64,000 bases of DNA from Methylocystis sp. (GCA_002929055.1 PERY01000012.1:1-64000); one strand, 5' to 3'; numbered from the stretch's first letter, positions 45,736 through 55,701 are shown. A program made the numbers and translations. The notes: a model not told the origin generated them from the letters alone.

Positions 45736-46545
45736 TTAGATGAAGGTTTCCGCCGGCGGCTCGGCCTGCGGGGCGCGTTTGCGCACCCACAGCGGCGCGA
45801 AGGGCCGGTCCTGACGAATGTCGAAACGCCCTTCCCTCACCATTTCCAGCGAGGCGGAGAAAGACGAGGCGCGGACGGTGCGGGCCGTCTGCATATCCGC
45901 GCAATATTGCAGCAGATAATCGTCGAGCACGGTCCATTCCGCCGCGATTCCGGCAAGCCGCTCCAGCGCATCGCGGGCGTCGGCCAGCGACCAGACCGCG
46001 CGCTGCCTGAGCACGACACGCGAAACAGCGGTCTTCTGGCGCTGGCGTGCGTAGGCCGAGAGCAGATCGAACAGGCTCGCGTCATATTTGGGCTGCGAGA
46101 TGGTCTCGATGCCCTCCGGCCCGCCGCGCAGGAACATGTCGCGCCCCAGCCGGCCGCGCTGGGTCAACCGGTCGGCGGCGAGGCGGATCAGCTCAAGCCG
46201 GCGCAGGCGCTCAGCGAGAGCGGCGGCGAGATCGGCCGCCGAGGGCTCGTCGCCGTTCTTTGGCGGCTCGGGCAGCAGCAGGCGGGACTTGAGATATGCG
46301 AGCCAGGCGGCCATGACGAGATAGTCGGCCGCAAGCTCCAGCCGCACGCGCCGGGCGGCTTCGATAAAGGCCAGATATTGCTCGGCAAGAGCAAGGATCG
46401 AGATGCGCGAGAGGTCGACCTTCTGGCGGCGCGCTAGCTCGAGCAGCAGATCGAGCGGCCCCTCGAAACCATCGACGTCCACGAGGAAGGCTTCGCCCTC
46501 CGCGCGGGGTTCCTCGGTCAGATCGAAGGAAAGTTCCTGGGCCAT
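45736..46545 (-). CDS. scpA: Segregation and condensation protein ScpA
   Basis: Kleisin subunit of the bacterial condensin, bridging the SMC heads. The 269-residue protein carries the N-terminal kleisin motif FLVDVDGFEGPLDLLLELARRQKVDLSRI, then YLVMAAWLAYLKSRLLLP, and a C-terminal winged-helix part. It is followed closely by scpB. In relatives nagZ is usually directly upstream; here a Uma2 gene intervenes. Confidence 0.95.
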   Translation of the reverse strand: MAQELSFDLTEEPRAEGEAFLVDVDGFEGPLDLLLELARRQKVDLSRISILALAEQYLAFIEAARRVRLELAADYLVMAAWLAYLKSRLLLPEPPKNGDEPSAADLAAALAERLRRLELIRLAADRLTQRGRLGRDMFLRGGPEGIETISQPKYDASLFDLLSAYARQRQKTAVSRVVLRQRAVWSLADARDALERLAGIAAEWTVLDDYLLQYCADMQTARTVRASSFSASLEMVREGRFDIRQDRPFAPLWVRKRAPQAEPPAETFI

Positions 46546-46687
46546 TGATTCTCCGGCGACTCAAGGCGCGTTGACGCCTTATTCACCCTATCGGCCCGGA
46601 GATTGGTCGCTTTGTGGCCGGGGGGCAAGCGCCGCGAGCAGCTTGCAGCGTCCGTCCACAAGATAGAGGGGTGGATAAGCGGCCGGT

Positions 46688-47245
46688 CTACTCCCCGTAG
46701 ATGTCGCCGAGAGAAATCTCGAGTCCCGGCGGATCAAGCGCGAGCATGCCTTCTCGTACGATGCGCGTGACGATCGCCGCCCCTCCCCCGCGCGCATGGT
46801 GGAAAATGAGCCGCTCGTCGGGCGAGACGATGAGATAATGGGAGACGCTCGGGATGCGGAAATAGGAAGCCAGTTTGCCGAGGGCGTCGTTCTTTCCCGT
46901 CGAGGGCGAGAGGACTTCGACGACGATGACGGGGCTTTCAACGAGGATTGTGTCGGGCGGCAGTTCCGGCCCGCAATAGACCTGCGCGTCGGGGTCTAAG
47001 ACCGTATGCGCGTCGACCCGCACGGCCATGCCGTCCGGCAGGACGTGGCAGGGCAGTCCTTTGGACCGGATGGCGTCGTGGAGGGCGAGATACATCCGCC
47101 CCTTCGTCCTGGCGTGCGCGACGCGCTCCGACGCCTGCGCGAACACCTCGCCGCCCGCAAGCTCGTAGCGTCCCGCCTGCGTTTGCGACCAGGCGAGAAA
47201 CTCTTCGGCGCTCATGCGCGCCTTGGGAAGGGCAACGGCGGACAT
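46688..47245 (-). CDS. Uma2 family putative endonuclease
   Basis: A 185-residue protein of the Uma2 (DUF820) family with a PD-(D/E)XK nuclease-like core: MSAEEFLAWSQTQAGRYELAGGEV, LPDGMAVRVDAHTVLDPDAQVYCG with the metal-binding Asp, VIVVEVLSPSTGKNDALGKLASYF with the Glu and Lys of the motif, and SHYLIVSPDERLIFHHAR. Biological role unknown; members are extremely abundant in cyanobacteria and scattered in Proteobacteria. It is inserted between nagZ and scpA, interrupting a widely conserved gene pair. Confidence 0.86.
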   Translation of the reverse strand: MSAVALPKARMSAEEFLAWSQTQAGRYELAGGEVFAQASERVAHARTKGRMYLALHDAIRSKGLPCHVLPDGMAVRVDAHTVLDPDAQVYCGPELPPDTILVESPVIVVEVLSPSTGKNDALGKLASYFRIPSVSHYLIVSPDERLIFHHARGGGAAIVTRIVREGMLALDPPGLEISLGDIYGE

Positions 47246-47292
47246 GACGATATGTTAGCGCGGCTGGCGCAGTCGCGCCATCCATCGATCCC

Positions 47293-48291
47293 CTACGCCA
47301 CCGCCCCCATCGCCACCTCGAACTCCGCCACGCTCCCTGCGACGTCGAGCGCCTCCACCTCCCGCACGCACTCCAGCGCCTTCTCGGCCCGCTCCAGCGC
47401 CTTGCCGGCCAACACCGGCGCGCCCTCGGCCACGGGCTCGGCCTCGGCGAGGGCGCCGTTGCAATGCAGGACCATGTCGCAGCCGGCGCCTATCGCGCGC
47501 TCCGCGCGGTCGCGGAAGCTTCCCGTCAGCGCCTTCATGGAGAGGTCGTCGGTCATAAGAAGGCCGTCGAACCCGATGCGGCCGCGGATGATCTCGCCCA
47601 CCACCGTCTTCGACTGCGTGCCGGGCGCGTCCGGGTCGATCGCCGTGTAGACGACATGGGCGCTCATCGCCATCGGCAGGTCGGCGTTGGCGATGAAGGG
47701 CGGGAAGTCGATGGCCTCCAGTTCCTCGCGGCTGGCGTCCACCACCGGAAGCTCCAGATGGCTGTCGGCCTTCGCGCGGCCGTGGCCGGGGATGTGCTTC
47801 ATCACCGGCGCGACGCCGCCGGCCATCAGCCCCTCGGCGGCGGCGCGGCCGAGCTTCGCGGCGCGGGCGGGGTCGCGGCTATAGGCGCGGTCGCTGATAA
47901 TGGCGTGCGAGCCCTCGGCCGGCACGTCCAGCACCGGCAGGCAATCGACGTCGATCCCCACTTCGCGCAGGTCATGCGCCATCAGCCGCGCGCCGAGCCA
48001 GGCGAGCCGCTCGGCTCTCGCCGCATCGGCCGCCTCGAAACGCGCAGCGCTGGGATAGGCGCGCCAGTTCGGCGTGTTGAGCCGCTGCACGCGCCCGCCC
48101 TCCTGATCTACCAGCACCGGGGCATTACGGCCGAGCGCGTCGCGCAACGTGGCGGTGAGGCGCGCGATCTGTTCGCGGCTCTCGACGTTGCGGCGGAAGA
48201 GGATGACGCCCCAGGGGTCGGCGTCGCGCAGGAAGGCGCGCTCGTCGGCGTCGAGGGCGAGGCCTTTCAGGCCGCAGATAAAGGCGCGCAT
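47293..48291 (-). CDS. nagZ: Beta-N-acetylhexosaminidase NagZ
   Basis: A cytosolic family 3 glycoside hydrolase that removes GlcNAc from muropeptides in cell-wall recycling; its product can signal AmpC induction in some bacteria. The 332-residue protein shows DPWGVILFRRNVESREQI, VDQEGGRVQRL, the catalytic loop VMKHIPGHGRAKADSHLELP with the Asp/His dyad, and FDGLLMTDDLSMKAL. The ATG at 48291 follows GGAGC. A terminator separates it from the upstream SPOR gene, so a promoter must lie within 48292-48411. Confidence 0.95.
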   Translation of the reverse strand: MRAFICGLKGLALDADERAFLRDADPWGVILFRRNVESREQIARLTATLRDALGRNAPVLVDQEGGRVQRLNTPNWRAYPSAARFEAADAARAERLAWLGARLMAHDLREVGIDVDCLPVLDVPAEGSHAIISDRAYSRDPARAAKLGRAAAEGLMAGGVAPVMKHIPGHGRAKADSHLELPVVDASREELEAIDFPPFIANADLPMAMSAHVVYTAIDPDAPGTQSKTVVGEIIRGRIGFDGLLMTDDLSMKALTGSFRDRAERAIGAGCDMVLHCNGALAEAEPVAEGAPVLAGKALERAEKALECVREVEALDVAGSVAEFEVAMGAVA

Positions 48292-48357
48292 GTCTGCTCC
48301 GAATCGCGGGCGGGAGTTTCTTTCACAATAGCCGCCCTTGCGGGGGGCAAAAACAAG

Positions 48358-48389
48358 GAGGGCGATCCAGGTCACCCCGGATCGCCCTC
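48358..48389 (-). terminator. Rho-independent terminator after the SPOR gene
   Basis: GAGGGCGATCC and GGATCGCCCTC form a perfect 11-base stem with a ten-base loop. On the minus strand the tail reads CTTGTTTTTG. It lies 23 bases past the SPOR gene stop and upstream of nagZ. Confidence 0.9.
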
Positions 48390-48411
48390 ATGTCTCTCGA
48401 GGTGATCAGGC

Positions 48412-49743
48412 TCAGTTGCCGGCCACGAAGCAGTTGCCGCCCGCCGCCTTCACCTTGTTGCAGATGGCGTTGGCGGAGTCCTTGCTGACGCCCGCGACGC
48501 GGACGCGATAGACCGTCTTGTCGCCGACCTTGGCGGGCTTGAACGTCGGCTTCACGCCGTATTTCGCCGCGACGGTCTTGAGCAGCGTGCGCGCCTCTTC
48601 CTCGCTGTTGGCGGCGCCGAACTGCACGGCGTAACCGCCGGACGACGTCGCGGCGGCTGGAGCAGCCTCCGTCGAAGGCTCGACCGCTGCGACTTTCGCG
48701 GGCTTGGGCTTCGCGGTCGTCGTCACCGGCTTCGTTTCCGCCCTGGGGGTGCCGCCCTTGCTCGGGGCCGGGTCCGCGGGCGGGGCCGCAGATTTCGTGA
48801 CCGCCGGCGGCAGGCCGGCGTCATCGACGCGGCTGCCGTCGGGGCGGACGGTGACGGTTTTCACCTTCTTGGGCTGCGCGCCGGAGAGAGGCGGTTCATG
48901 CGGCGCATCGACGGGGCCGTTGCCGAGCTTGATCGCCTTCGGCGCAACGGTTGGGTCGATCGCCTGCTCCGAGTTGCTGACGACCTGCTTGACCTGAGTC
49001 GCGTCCTTGCGGTCCAGCACTGCGGCGCTGCTGGCGTCGGGGGCGTCCTGCTCCGCGTCTGCCGCCGGCTTGACCTTCACCGGCCCTTCGGGCGCGTTGA
49101 TGACGGCGATTTCCTTCGAGGCGCCCGAGCCGTTGCGGTGGGCGAAGCCCCACCCAATGCTGCCCAGCGCGACGACGGAAATGGCGGCGATCGCGTGCCA
49201 GGGACGCAGATGCCGGCGCCAGCCGCCACGCTCCTCGCTCTCCGGCGCTTCCTCGGCGCCATAGTCCAGATACTGCGAATCGTCGCTCCAGCCGCCTTCT
49301 GCGCCGCCATAGGCGGGATCGTATTGCTGCTGCTGGTCTGCGTAACCCTGCTCGTACCCCTGATCCGGATAGGCCTCATCATGATAGGCCTGCTCCTGAT
49401 GCGCGCCAGACGGCTGGGCATAGGCGTCCGTCTGGTAGCGCGGCGCGGGCGCCGGCTGTTGATCGGGTTGGCGACGAGGATCCCAGGAAACAGGCGGCGC
49501 GGCTTCGAACGAGCCGCGAAGCTGGTCCATCCACGGCTCGGCCGCAGGCTGCGGGCGGGCGCGTGGCGCGCGCGGGTCCGGCAGAATATCTCCATAGGGG
49601 TCCGCCTCCCCGTTCTCGCCCATCAGGCGAGCCAGTTCGCTCAGCGGATCGGCCTTGCCGGCCGGCTTGGGTTCGGGGCCGCGCATGCGCCGCTCGAACT
49701 CGCCAAGATCGACGGCGGGGCCTCTGACGGGGGATTCACGCAT
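48412..49743 (-). CDS. SPOR domain membrane protein
   Basis: A 443-residue bitopic membrane protein. A cytoplasmic N-terminus rich in Pro, Gln and Tyr (residues 1-180, with YADQQQQYDPAYGG) precedes one membrane helix (HAIAAISVVALGSIGWGFA, about residue 185). A long disordered periplasmic linker follows, then a C-terminal SPOR domain (about residues 370-443, GGYAVQFGAANSEEEARTLL to CFVAGN). SPOR domains bind denuded septal peptidoglycan, so the protein is likely targeted to the division site, like DedD or FtsN. It lies between argS and nagZ as in other alphaproteobacteria. Confidence 0.9.
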   Translation of the reverse strand: MRESPVRGPAVDLGEFERRMRGPEPKPAGKADPLSELARLMGENGEADPYGDILPDPRAPRARPQPAAEPWMDQLRGSFEAAPPVSWDPRRQPDQQPAPAPRYQTDAYAQPSGAHQEQAYHDEAYPDQGYEQGYADQQQQYDPAYGGAEGGWSDDSQYLDYGAEEAPESEERGGWRRHLRPWHAIAAISVVALGSIGWGFAHRNGSGASKEIAVINAPEGPVKVKPAADAEQDAPDASSAAVLDRKDATQVKQVVSNSEQAIDPTVAPKAIKLGNGPVDAPHEPPLSGAQPKKVKTVTVRPDGSRVDDAGLPPAVTKSAAPPADPAPSKGGTPRAETKPVTTTAKPKPAKVAAVEPSTEAAPAAATSSGGYAVQFGAANSEEEARTLLKTVAAKYGVKPTFKPAKVGDKTVYRVRVAGVSKDSANAICNKVKAAGGNCFVAGN

Positions 49744-49829
49744 CTTGCACCTTCGATCGCTCTTCCCGGGCGCGGAGCTGTTGGCAGAAGGGTCGCGCGG
49801 CGGGCCAAGGGGCCGAGGAGTCTACCGCG

Positions 49830-51611
49830 TCAACGCATTTCGTCGGGGGCGCTCACGCCGAGAAGTCTCAGGCCCGACCCCAGGACGGCGGTTAAGGATA
49901 AAACCAAAGCGACCCGGGCGCTCGTTAAATCTCTCTCGGTTGCATTAACAAAGCGTAATTGTGGCTGATCTTTGCCCCGGTTCCAGTGGGAGTGGAAAAC
50001 GCTGGACAATTCATGGAGGTAGAAAGCTACGCGGTGCGGCTCATGCGCCGCCGCCGCCGCTTCTATCGCGCGGGGGTACTGGGCGATCATGCGCGAGAGC
50101 TGCAATTCGCCCTCGTCGGTCAACAGATCGAGCCTGGCCTTGGCCAGCGCATTACCCGTCAGATCGAGATCCGGAAATGCCGTCAGCGCCTGCCGCAGGA
50201 CGGACTTCGCGCGCGCATGGGCGTATTGGACATAGAAGACGGCGTTGTCTTTCGACTGCTCGATCACCTTGGCAAGGTCGAAGTCGAGCGGCGCGTCGTT
50301 CTTGCGATAAAGCATCATGAAGCGAACGGCGTCGACGCCCACTTCGTCCACGACTTCGCGCAGCGTCACGAAGTCGCCGGCGCGCTTGGACATCTTCACC
50401 GGCTCGCCGTTGCGCATCAGCTTCACGAGCTGGCAGAGCTTCACGTCGAGCGAGACCCTCTTGTCGGAGAGCGCGGCGACAGCGGCGCCCATGCGCTTCA
50501 CATAGCCGCCATGGTCGGCGCCCCAGACATCGACCAGCGTGTCGAAGCCGCGGTCGATCTTGTCCTTGTGATAGGCGATGTCTGCGGCGAAATAGGTCGG
50601 CGAGCCGTCGGATTTCTTCAGCGCGCGGTCAACGTCGTCGCCGAAATCGGTCGAACGGAAAAGCGTCTGCTCGCGGTCTTCCCAATCGTCGGGCAACTGG
50701 CCCTTGGGGGGCGGCAGGCGGCCCTCATAGACGAGACCCTTCTCCCGCAGCCAGTCGATCGCATTATCGATCAGGGACGGCCCCTTCGAGCGATCATGCA
50801 GCGTGCGCTCCGAGAAGAAGACCTCATGGCGGATGTTGAGCGCGGCGAGATCGTCGCGGATCAGGTCCATCATGGCGTCGATGGCCGCGTTCTTGACGAT
50901 CGGCAGCCATTCGCTTTCAGGCCTGTCCAGCAGCGCCTCGCCATGCGTCTTGGCCAGCGTCTCGCCGACGGGCTTGAGATAGTCGCCGGGATAGAGCCCT
51001 TCGGGAATCGCGATCGTCTCGCCCAGCGCCTCGCGGTAGCGCAGATGCGCCGAGCGGGCGAGCACGTCGACCTGCGCGCCGGCGTCGTTGATGTAATATT
51101 CGCGCGTCACCTCACAGCCCGAGAAGGCGAGGAGATTGGCGAGCGCATCGCCGAAGACCGCGCCGCGGCCGTGGCCCACATGCATCGGCCCCGTGGGGTT
51201 CGCCGAGACAAACTCGACATTAACCTTGCCCTGCAGCGCGCCGTCGCGGCTCCTGGCGACACGGCCGTAATTCTCGGGATCGAGCAGCGCCGCGCGCAGC
51301 ACCTGCGAGAACATCTCGGGCTCGAGGCGAATGTTGATGAAGCCCGGCCCCGCCACTTCCGCCGTCGCGACGCCTTCTGACTGCGCCAGCGCGTAGCAGA
51401 TCTCCACCGCCAGCTCGCGCGGGCTGGAGAAATGCGCCTTGGCCTCCTTGGCGAAGACCATCGCCGCGTTACAGGCGAGATCGCCGAGCGCGGCGTCCTT
51501 CGGGGGCTCGACGACAAAGCGCGCGAGATCGAGGTCGGGAAGGCGGCCAGCGGCCTGGACGCCCTTGAGGATCGAAGCGATGCGCGCGTGGAAGATATCG
51601 AAAAGGTTCAT
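49830..51611 (-). CDS. argS: Arginyl-tRNA synthetase
   Basis: Class I synthetase charging tRNA-Arg. The 593-residue protein has the N-terminal ArgRS additional domain, the HIGH-type motif in [20 protein letters not shown] (about residue 138), [14 protein letters not shown], a KMSKS-type motif as [13 protein letters not shown] (about residue 404), and the DALR anticodon-binding domain at the end. The ATG at 51611 gives the family N-terminus MNLFDIF. It follows dgt by 73 bases. Confidence 0.97.
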   Translation of the reverse strand: MNLFDIFHARIASILKGVQAAGRLPDLDLARFVVEPPKDAALGDLACNAAMVFAKEAKAHFSSPRELAVEICYALAQSEGVATAEVAGPGFINIRLEPEMFSQVLRAALLDPENYGRVARSRDGALQGKVNVEFVSANPTGPMHVGHGRGAVFGDALANLLAFSGCEVTREYYINDAGAQVDVLARSAHLRYREALGETIAIPEGLYPGDYLKPVGETLAKTHGEALLDRPESEWLPIVKNAAIDAMMDLIRDDLAALNIRHEVFFSERTLHDRSKGPSLIDNAIDWLREKGLVYEGRLPPPKGQLPDDWEDREQTLFRSTDFGDDVDRALKKSDGSPTYFAADIAYHKDKIDRGFDTLVDVWGADHGGYVKRMGAAVAALSDKRVSLDVKLCQLVKLMRNGEPVKMSKRAGDFVTLREVVDEVGVDAVRFMMLYRKNDAPLDFDLAKVIEQSKDNAVFYVQYAHARAKSVLRQALTAFPDLDLTGNALAKARLDLLTDEGELQLSRMIAQYPRAIEAAAAAHEPHRVAFYLHELSSVFHSHWNRGKDQPQLRFVNATERDLTSARVALVLSLTAVLGSGLRLLGVSAPDEMR

Positions 51612-51684
51612 CTGGTTTCCGGCGGGGACATGATCGGGGGCCGGTTTAGCAGAGTGCGGGCGGCCGCGCACCCCGGAGGCGATG

Positions 51685-52908
51685 TCAGCCCCCATATACC
51701 CGCTTCACCTCCTGGAGGGCGTAGCGGTCGGTCATCCCGGCGATGTAATCCGCGACGACGACCGCCCGCGCGGCGCCCTCGCGGGCATTGGCGAGCGCCG
51801 CCCATTCCGGCGGCATGACGGACGGGTTTTCGAGAAATGCCGGGAAGAGCCGGCAAATCGCGTCGCGGGCGCGCTCCCAGACGTGCATCACCTTCTCGTG
51901 CCGATACATATTGTCGAAGAGAAAGCGCTTGAGGTCATGCTCCGCCGCCGTCATGCCGGGCGAAAGCGCGACCACAGCCGTTGGGGCGCCGCGCACCTCA
52001 TCGGCGTGTTCCGGGGCGAGCGCCGCGATACGGGACTGCGACGTGGCGATGGCGTCCTCGACGAAGCGGGTGATGACGCGGCGCACGAGTTCATGAATGA
52101 CGCGGCCGCGCTCCAGTCCCGGGTGCTTCTCCCCGATCTCCTTCAACAGCCCCGCGATGAACGGCGCCGCCGCGGCCATGTCGTCCAGCGCGAACAGCCC
52201 CGCCCGTAGTCCGTCGTCTATGTCATGGCCGATATAGGCGATGTCGTCGGCCGCCGCCGCGCATTGCGCCTCGATGCTTGCGAAGGTCGAGAGTTGCAGC
52301 GGACAAAGCGCGTCGAACTCCAGCACATAGCGCGGCGCGGGTCGGAGCGCCTTCGGCCTGAGAAGCGGCCCATTGTGCTTGACGATCCCTTCCAGCGTCT
52401 CCCAGGCGAGATCGAGCCCGTCATAGTCGGCATAGCGCCGCTCCAGCAGCGTCACCACGCGCAGCGCCTGCGCGTTGTGATCGAAGCCGCCATAGGGCTT
52501 CATGCAGGCCTCGAGCGCCCCCTCCCCGGCGTGGCCGAAGGGCGTGTGGCCAAGGTCGTGCGCCAGCGCCACCGCCTCGGCCAGATCCTCGTCGACGCGC
52601 AGCGCCCTCGCCAGCGCCCGGGCGATCTGTCCCACCTCTATCGTATGCGTGAGCCGCGTGCGGAAATGGTCGCCGTCCAGCGGCACGAAGACCTGCGTCT
52701 TGTGGGCGAGCCGCCGGAAGGCCGTGGAATGGATGATCCGGTCGCGGTCGCGCTGGAACTCGCTACGGGTGGGCGAGGGAGAGACGGCGTAGAGCCGGCC
52801 CTGCGAGCGGGTCGCGTCGCAGGCGTAGGGCGCAAGGGGCTGGCGAAGCGCCACGGTCGGGCTCCAGTCATTGAAAGGCCGCGGCGACGGGCCTATGTTG
52901 CAGCGCAT
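51685..52908 (-). CDS. dgt: Deoxyguanosinetriphosphate triphosphohydrolase-like protein
   Basis: An HD-domain enzyme that splits dNTPs to nucleoside and triphosphate, balancing dNTP pools. The 407-residue protein shows [49 protein letters not shown] with the first His, [17 protein letters not shown] with the HD pair and helper His, and [18 protein letters not shown]. The ATG at 52908 is one of two candidates and leaves 46 bases to the divergent erpA start. It resembles the Dgt type 2 found in alphaproteobacteria. Confidence 0.94.
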   Translation of the reverse strand: MRCNIGPSPRPFNDWSPTVALRQPLAPYACDATRSQGRLYAVSPSPTRSEFQRDRDRIIHSTAFRRLAHKTQVFVPLDGDHFRTRLTHTIEVGQIARALARALRVDEDLAEAVALAHDLGHTPFGHAGEGALEACMKPYGGFDHNAQALRVVTLLERRYADYDGLDLAWETLEGIVKHNGPLLRPKALRPAPRYVLEFDALCPLQLSTFASIEAQCAAAADDIAYIGHDIDDGLRAGLFALDDMAAAAPFIAGLLKEIGEKHPGLERGRVIHELVRRVITRFVEDAIATSQSRIAALAPEHADEVRGAPTAVVALSPGMTAAEHDLKRFLFDNMYRHEKVMHVWERARDAICRLFPAFLENPSVMPPEWAALANAREGAARAVVVADYIAGMTDRYALQEVKRVYGG

Positions 52909-52954
52909 AGCCCGCAACTCCGGGCGCAAGCAAGATTGCAGTGAGGATAAAGGC

Positions 52955-53296
52955 ATGACGGCGACGATGGCCAGCGACGTGGCGCTCACCGAACAGGCGG
53001 CGAAGCGAATCGTCGCGCTTTTATCGGGCGAGGCGCCCGGCTCGGTGTTCCGCGTCTCGGTGGAGGGCGGCGGCTGTTCGGGCTTCCAGTATCAGTTCGC
53101 GATCGACGCCGCGCCTACGGCCGAAGATGCGCTGCTCGAAAGGGACGGCGCCCGCGTCGCCATCGACCCCGCCTCGATCGGCTTCCTCGCCGGCGCGCGG
53201 ATCGATTTCGTAGCCGATCTCATGGGCCAGTCTTTCCGCATCGAGAACCCGAACGCGACCTCCTCCTGCGGCTGCGGCACGAGCTTCTCGCTCTGA
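52955..53296 (+). CDS. erpA: A-type iron-sulfur cluster carrier ErpA
   Basis: A-type carrier delivering Fe-S clusters to apoproteins. The 113-residue protein has the three ligand cysteines in [11 protein letters not shown] and SSCGCGTSF, and the [14 protein letters not shown]-terminal helix. The ATG at 52955 lies after GAGGATAAAG. It diverges from dgt, the usual arrangement in Rhizobiales. Confidence 0.95.
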   Translation: MTATMASDVALTEQAAKRIVALLSGEAPGSVFRVSVEGGGCSGFQYQFAIDAAPTAEDALLERDGARVAIDPASIGFLAGARIDFVADLMGQSFRIENPNATSSCGCGTSFSL

Positions 53297-53352
53297 CGCT
53301 TTCGCGTCATGTGACCTTGCGAAGTTGAGCCGAAGCCATCGCGGAGACTGAC

Positions 53353-54264
53353 TTGGACGCCCTCTTCCTCGGCCATGCCTATATCGACGTCACCATGCTG
53401 ACCGACGAGATGCCGGCCGGCGACGAGAAATCCGTGGCGAAGGATTATGCCGTCAGCTTCGGCGGCAACGCCGTGACCGCCGGCTTCGCCTGCGCCAAGC
53501 TCGGCCACGACGTCCATATCCTCACCACCCAGGCCCGCGACTGGCTCGGCCATATGTTTGCGGATATGGCGGACCTCTACGGCGTGCGCCTTCACCCTCG
53601 CAAGGTCGCGCGCTCGTCCCTCTCCTTCGTCCTGCCCAACGACGGCAAGCGCGCCATCCTGCGCGCCCGCGACGACAATTATCTGCAGCCGTTCCTGCGT
53701 CTCGACATCTCGAACGCGCGACTCTTGCATCTCGACGGGCACATGGCGGATGCGGCGCTTCATTACGCCCGCGCCGCGCGGGAGAAGGGCGTGCTCGTTT
53801 CGCTCGACGGCGGCGCCCTGCGTCCCTGCATCGAGGAGTTGACCGGCTTCGTGGACGTCGCCGTCGTCTCCAAGAAGCTCTGCGAGCAAATGTCTTTCTC
53901 CGAGACCGACATGCTCGCATGGCTGAAGACGAAAGGCTGCCGCATCGGCGCCGTCACCGTCGGCGAGAAGGGCACGCTCTGGTACGACGCCGATGGCGTG
54001 ATCCAGCACCTGCCGTCGCTGCATGTGCCTAAGGAGAAGGTGATCGACACCTCGGGCGCGGGCGACGTGTTCCACGGCGCCTATTGCGCATCCTATCTCG
54101 CGCGGCCCGAAGCGCCCTGGCGCGCGCATTTCGAATATGCGCGCGCGGCGTCGGCGCATAAGGTGCAGCATCTGGGCAATGAAGCAGGCCTGCCGACGCA
54201 GGCGGACATCGCGGCCGCAATGGCGGAGTTTCCTGAAGGTCTGCGCCTCGAAATGGCGGATTGA
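53353..54264 (+). CDS. PfkB family carbohydrate kinase
   Basis: A 303-residue kinase of the ribokinase/PfkB superfamily. Motifs: the N-terminal GHAYIDVTML, the substrate-binding SFGGNAVTAGFACAKLG, and the C-terminal signature DTSGAGDVFHGAYC with catalytic Asp and anion hole. The substrate (a sugar or nucleoside) cannot be read from the sequence. The start is TTG at 53353, supported by GGAG ten bases upstream and by the family N-terminus directly following. It lies downstream of erpA and upstream of tRNA-Asn. Confidence 0.88.
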   Translation: MDALFLGHAYIDVTMLTDEMPAGDEKSVAKDYAVSFGGNAVTAGFACAKLGHDVHILTTQARDWLGHMFADMADLYGVRLHPRKVARSSLSFVLPNDGKRAILRARDDNYLQPFLRLDISNARLLHLDGHMADAALHYARAAREKGVLVSLDGGALRPCIEELTGFVDVAVVSKKLCEQMSFSETDMLAWLKTKGCRIGAVTVGEKGTLWYDADGVIQHLPSLHVPKEKVIDTSGAGDVFHGAYCASYLARPEAPWRAHFEYARAASAHKVQHLGNEAGLPTQADIAAAMAEFPEGLRLEMAD

Positions 54265-54295
54265 CAGGAGTTTTCAACAAGTCGGCACAAGGGGC

Positions 54296-54324
54296 TTGGC
54301 AAACCCTCCCCCGGCTTGTATACG
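54296..54324 (+). promoter_or_regulatory. Promoter of tRNA-Asn
   Basis: TTGGCA (54296-54301) and TATACG (54319-54324) with exactly 17 bases between them, ending 11 bases before the mature tRNA. This is a near-consensus housekeeping promoter at the expected distance. Confidence 0.75.
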
Positions 54325-54335
54325 CCCCCTCACGT

Positions 54336-54411
54336 TCCCCGATAGCTCAGCTGGTAGAGCACGCGACTGTTAATCGCTAGGTCGTAGGTTCGAGTCCTAC
54401 TCGGGGAGCCA
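54336..54411 (+). tRNA. tRNA-Asn (anticodon GTT)
   Basis: A 76-base tRNA with encoded CCA. The acceptor stem TCCCCGA pairs with TCGGGGA. The D-arm GCTCAGCTGGTAGAGC, the anticodon stem with loop CTGTTAA (anticodon GTT) and the T-arm with GGTTCGAGTCC are complete. No intron. It is read from its own promoter between the sugar kinase and ackA. Confidence 0.97.
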
Positions 54412-54432
54412 CTTCATCAAAACAAGGCTAGC

Positions 54433-55608
54433 TCAGCCGGCAGCGGTCATGTTCTGCACGGCCCTCGCGATTTCGAGCTCCTCGTTCGTCGCAATCACGT
54501 AAGCCGCGACACGAGAGCTTTTCGCGGAAATGATCTCCCGCCCGGCGCCATTTGCGCCCGGGTCCAGCGAGAGTCCCAACCACGCGCAGCCCTGCGCGAC
54601 TTCCGCGCGAGTGGCGGCGTCGTTCTCACCGATGCCGCCGGTGAAGACGAGCGCGTCCAGTCCTCCAAGCGCCGCCGTGAGCGAGCCGATCTCACGAATG
54701 ATGCGATAGACAAAAAGAGCGATTGCCTCTTTGGCCGCCTCATCCGCCGAGGCGCGCAGCGCGCGCATGTCGGAGGAAAGACCCGAGACGCCGAGCAGGC
54801 CGGAGCGGCGATAGATCAAGTCCTCGAGTTCGCGCGCACCGAAGCCGTAGCTGTCCATCATATGGATGAGCACGCCGGGGTCCAGGGAGCCGCAGCGGGT
54901 TCCCATCATCAGCCCCTCGACCGCGGTGAAGCCCATCGTTGTCGCGACGCTCAGGCCGTTCTTGACCGCGCAGAGGCTCGCGCCATTGCCAAGATGCGCG
55001 ACGATCACACGACCCTCGGCGATGCTTGGGGCGATCTCCTTCAGTCGGGCGGTTACATAGGCGTAAGAGACGCCGTGGAAGCCGTAGCGCCGCACGCCTG
55101 CATCGGAATATTCCCGGGGAATCGCGAAAGCCCGCGCGATCGGCGGCTGGGTCTCATGGAACGCCGTATCGAAGCAGGCGACCTGCGGCAGTTGCGGATG
55201 CGCGGCGCGCATCGCCCGGATCACGGCGAGATTGTGCGGCTGATGGAGCGGCGCGAGAGGAATGAAGGTCGCCAGCCTCTCGATAATCTCATCCTTGAGC
55301 CGCACCGGCGCAGCATATTCGCCGCCGCCATGCACGACGCGATGGCCGACCGCCGCCAGCGCGCCGCCGTCTAGCCACGGCCCGGCGAGGCGCAGCATGA
55401 GGCTCGTGGCGGCGCCGTGGTCGAAGCCCTCTGGCGGAAACTCCTCCTGAAGAAGGACTTTACCCTCCGGGTCCGAGAGCTTCGCCAGCGGCGTCGCGCC
55501 GATACCTTCGATCTGTCCCTTCACCCGCAGCGACGGGGTCTCGGCGGCGTCGAAGACCGCGAATTTGATGCTGGACGAACCCGCGTTGACGACTGCGATG
55601 CCGGGCAT
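54433..55608 (-). CDS. ackA: Acetate kinase
   Basis: Reversible phosphorylation of acetate by ATP. The 391-residue protein has the ASKHA fold with the signature VVNAGSSSIKFAVF at the N-terminus, HRVVHGGGEYAAPV, ACFDTAFHETQP, GFHGVSYAYV, VIVAHLGNGASLCAV, GLMMGTRCGSLDPG and FTGGIGEND. The ATG at 55608 gives this canonical start. Neither pta nor a phosphoketolase gene is adjacent, unlike many alphaproteobacteria, so its metabolic partner lies elsewhere. Confidence 0.96.
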   Translation of the reverse strand: MPGIAVVNAGSSSIKFAVFDAAETPSLRVKGQIEGIGATPLAKLSDPEGKVLLQEEFPPEGFDHGAATSLMLRLAGPWLDGGALAAVGHRVVHGGGEYAAPVRLKDEIIERLATFIPLAPLHQPHNLAVIRAMRAAHPQLPQVACFDTAFHETQPPIARAFAIPREYSDAGVRRYGFHGVSYAYVTARLKEIAPSIAEGRVIVAHLGNGASLCAVKNGLSVATTMGFTAVEGLMMGTRCGSLDPGVLIHMMDSYGFGARELEDLIYRRSGLLGVSGLSSDMRALRASADEAAKEAIALFVYRIIREIGSLTAALGGLDALVFTGGIGENDAATRAEVAQGCAWLGLSLDPGANGAGREIISAKSSRVAAYVIATNEELEIARAVQNMTAAG

Positions 55609-55665
55609 GATACGAGGCCTTCTCCGGGGTTGCCGCGGCCAATGGCTTGCAAACGCCTGAATCAA

Positions 55666-55701
55666 AAAGACCGCCAGCGCCTTCAGGCGCTGACGGTCTT
55701 T
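55666..55701 (-). terminator. Strong terminator after the microprotein gene
   Basis: AAAGACCG-C-CAGCGCC and GGCGCTG-A-CGGTCTTT form a 15-base-pair stem with one mismatch and a TTCA loop. On the minus strand it ends in TCTTTTTGA. It lies 44 bases past the 23-codon frame and before ackA. Confidence 0.88.

Noticed and set aside
49959-51380. Open frame of about 470 codons on the plus strand
   Set aside because: Antisense shadow of argS; the translation lacks any family motif while the minus strand has a complete synthetase.
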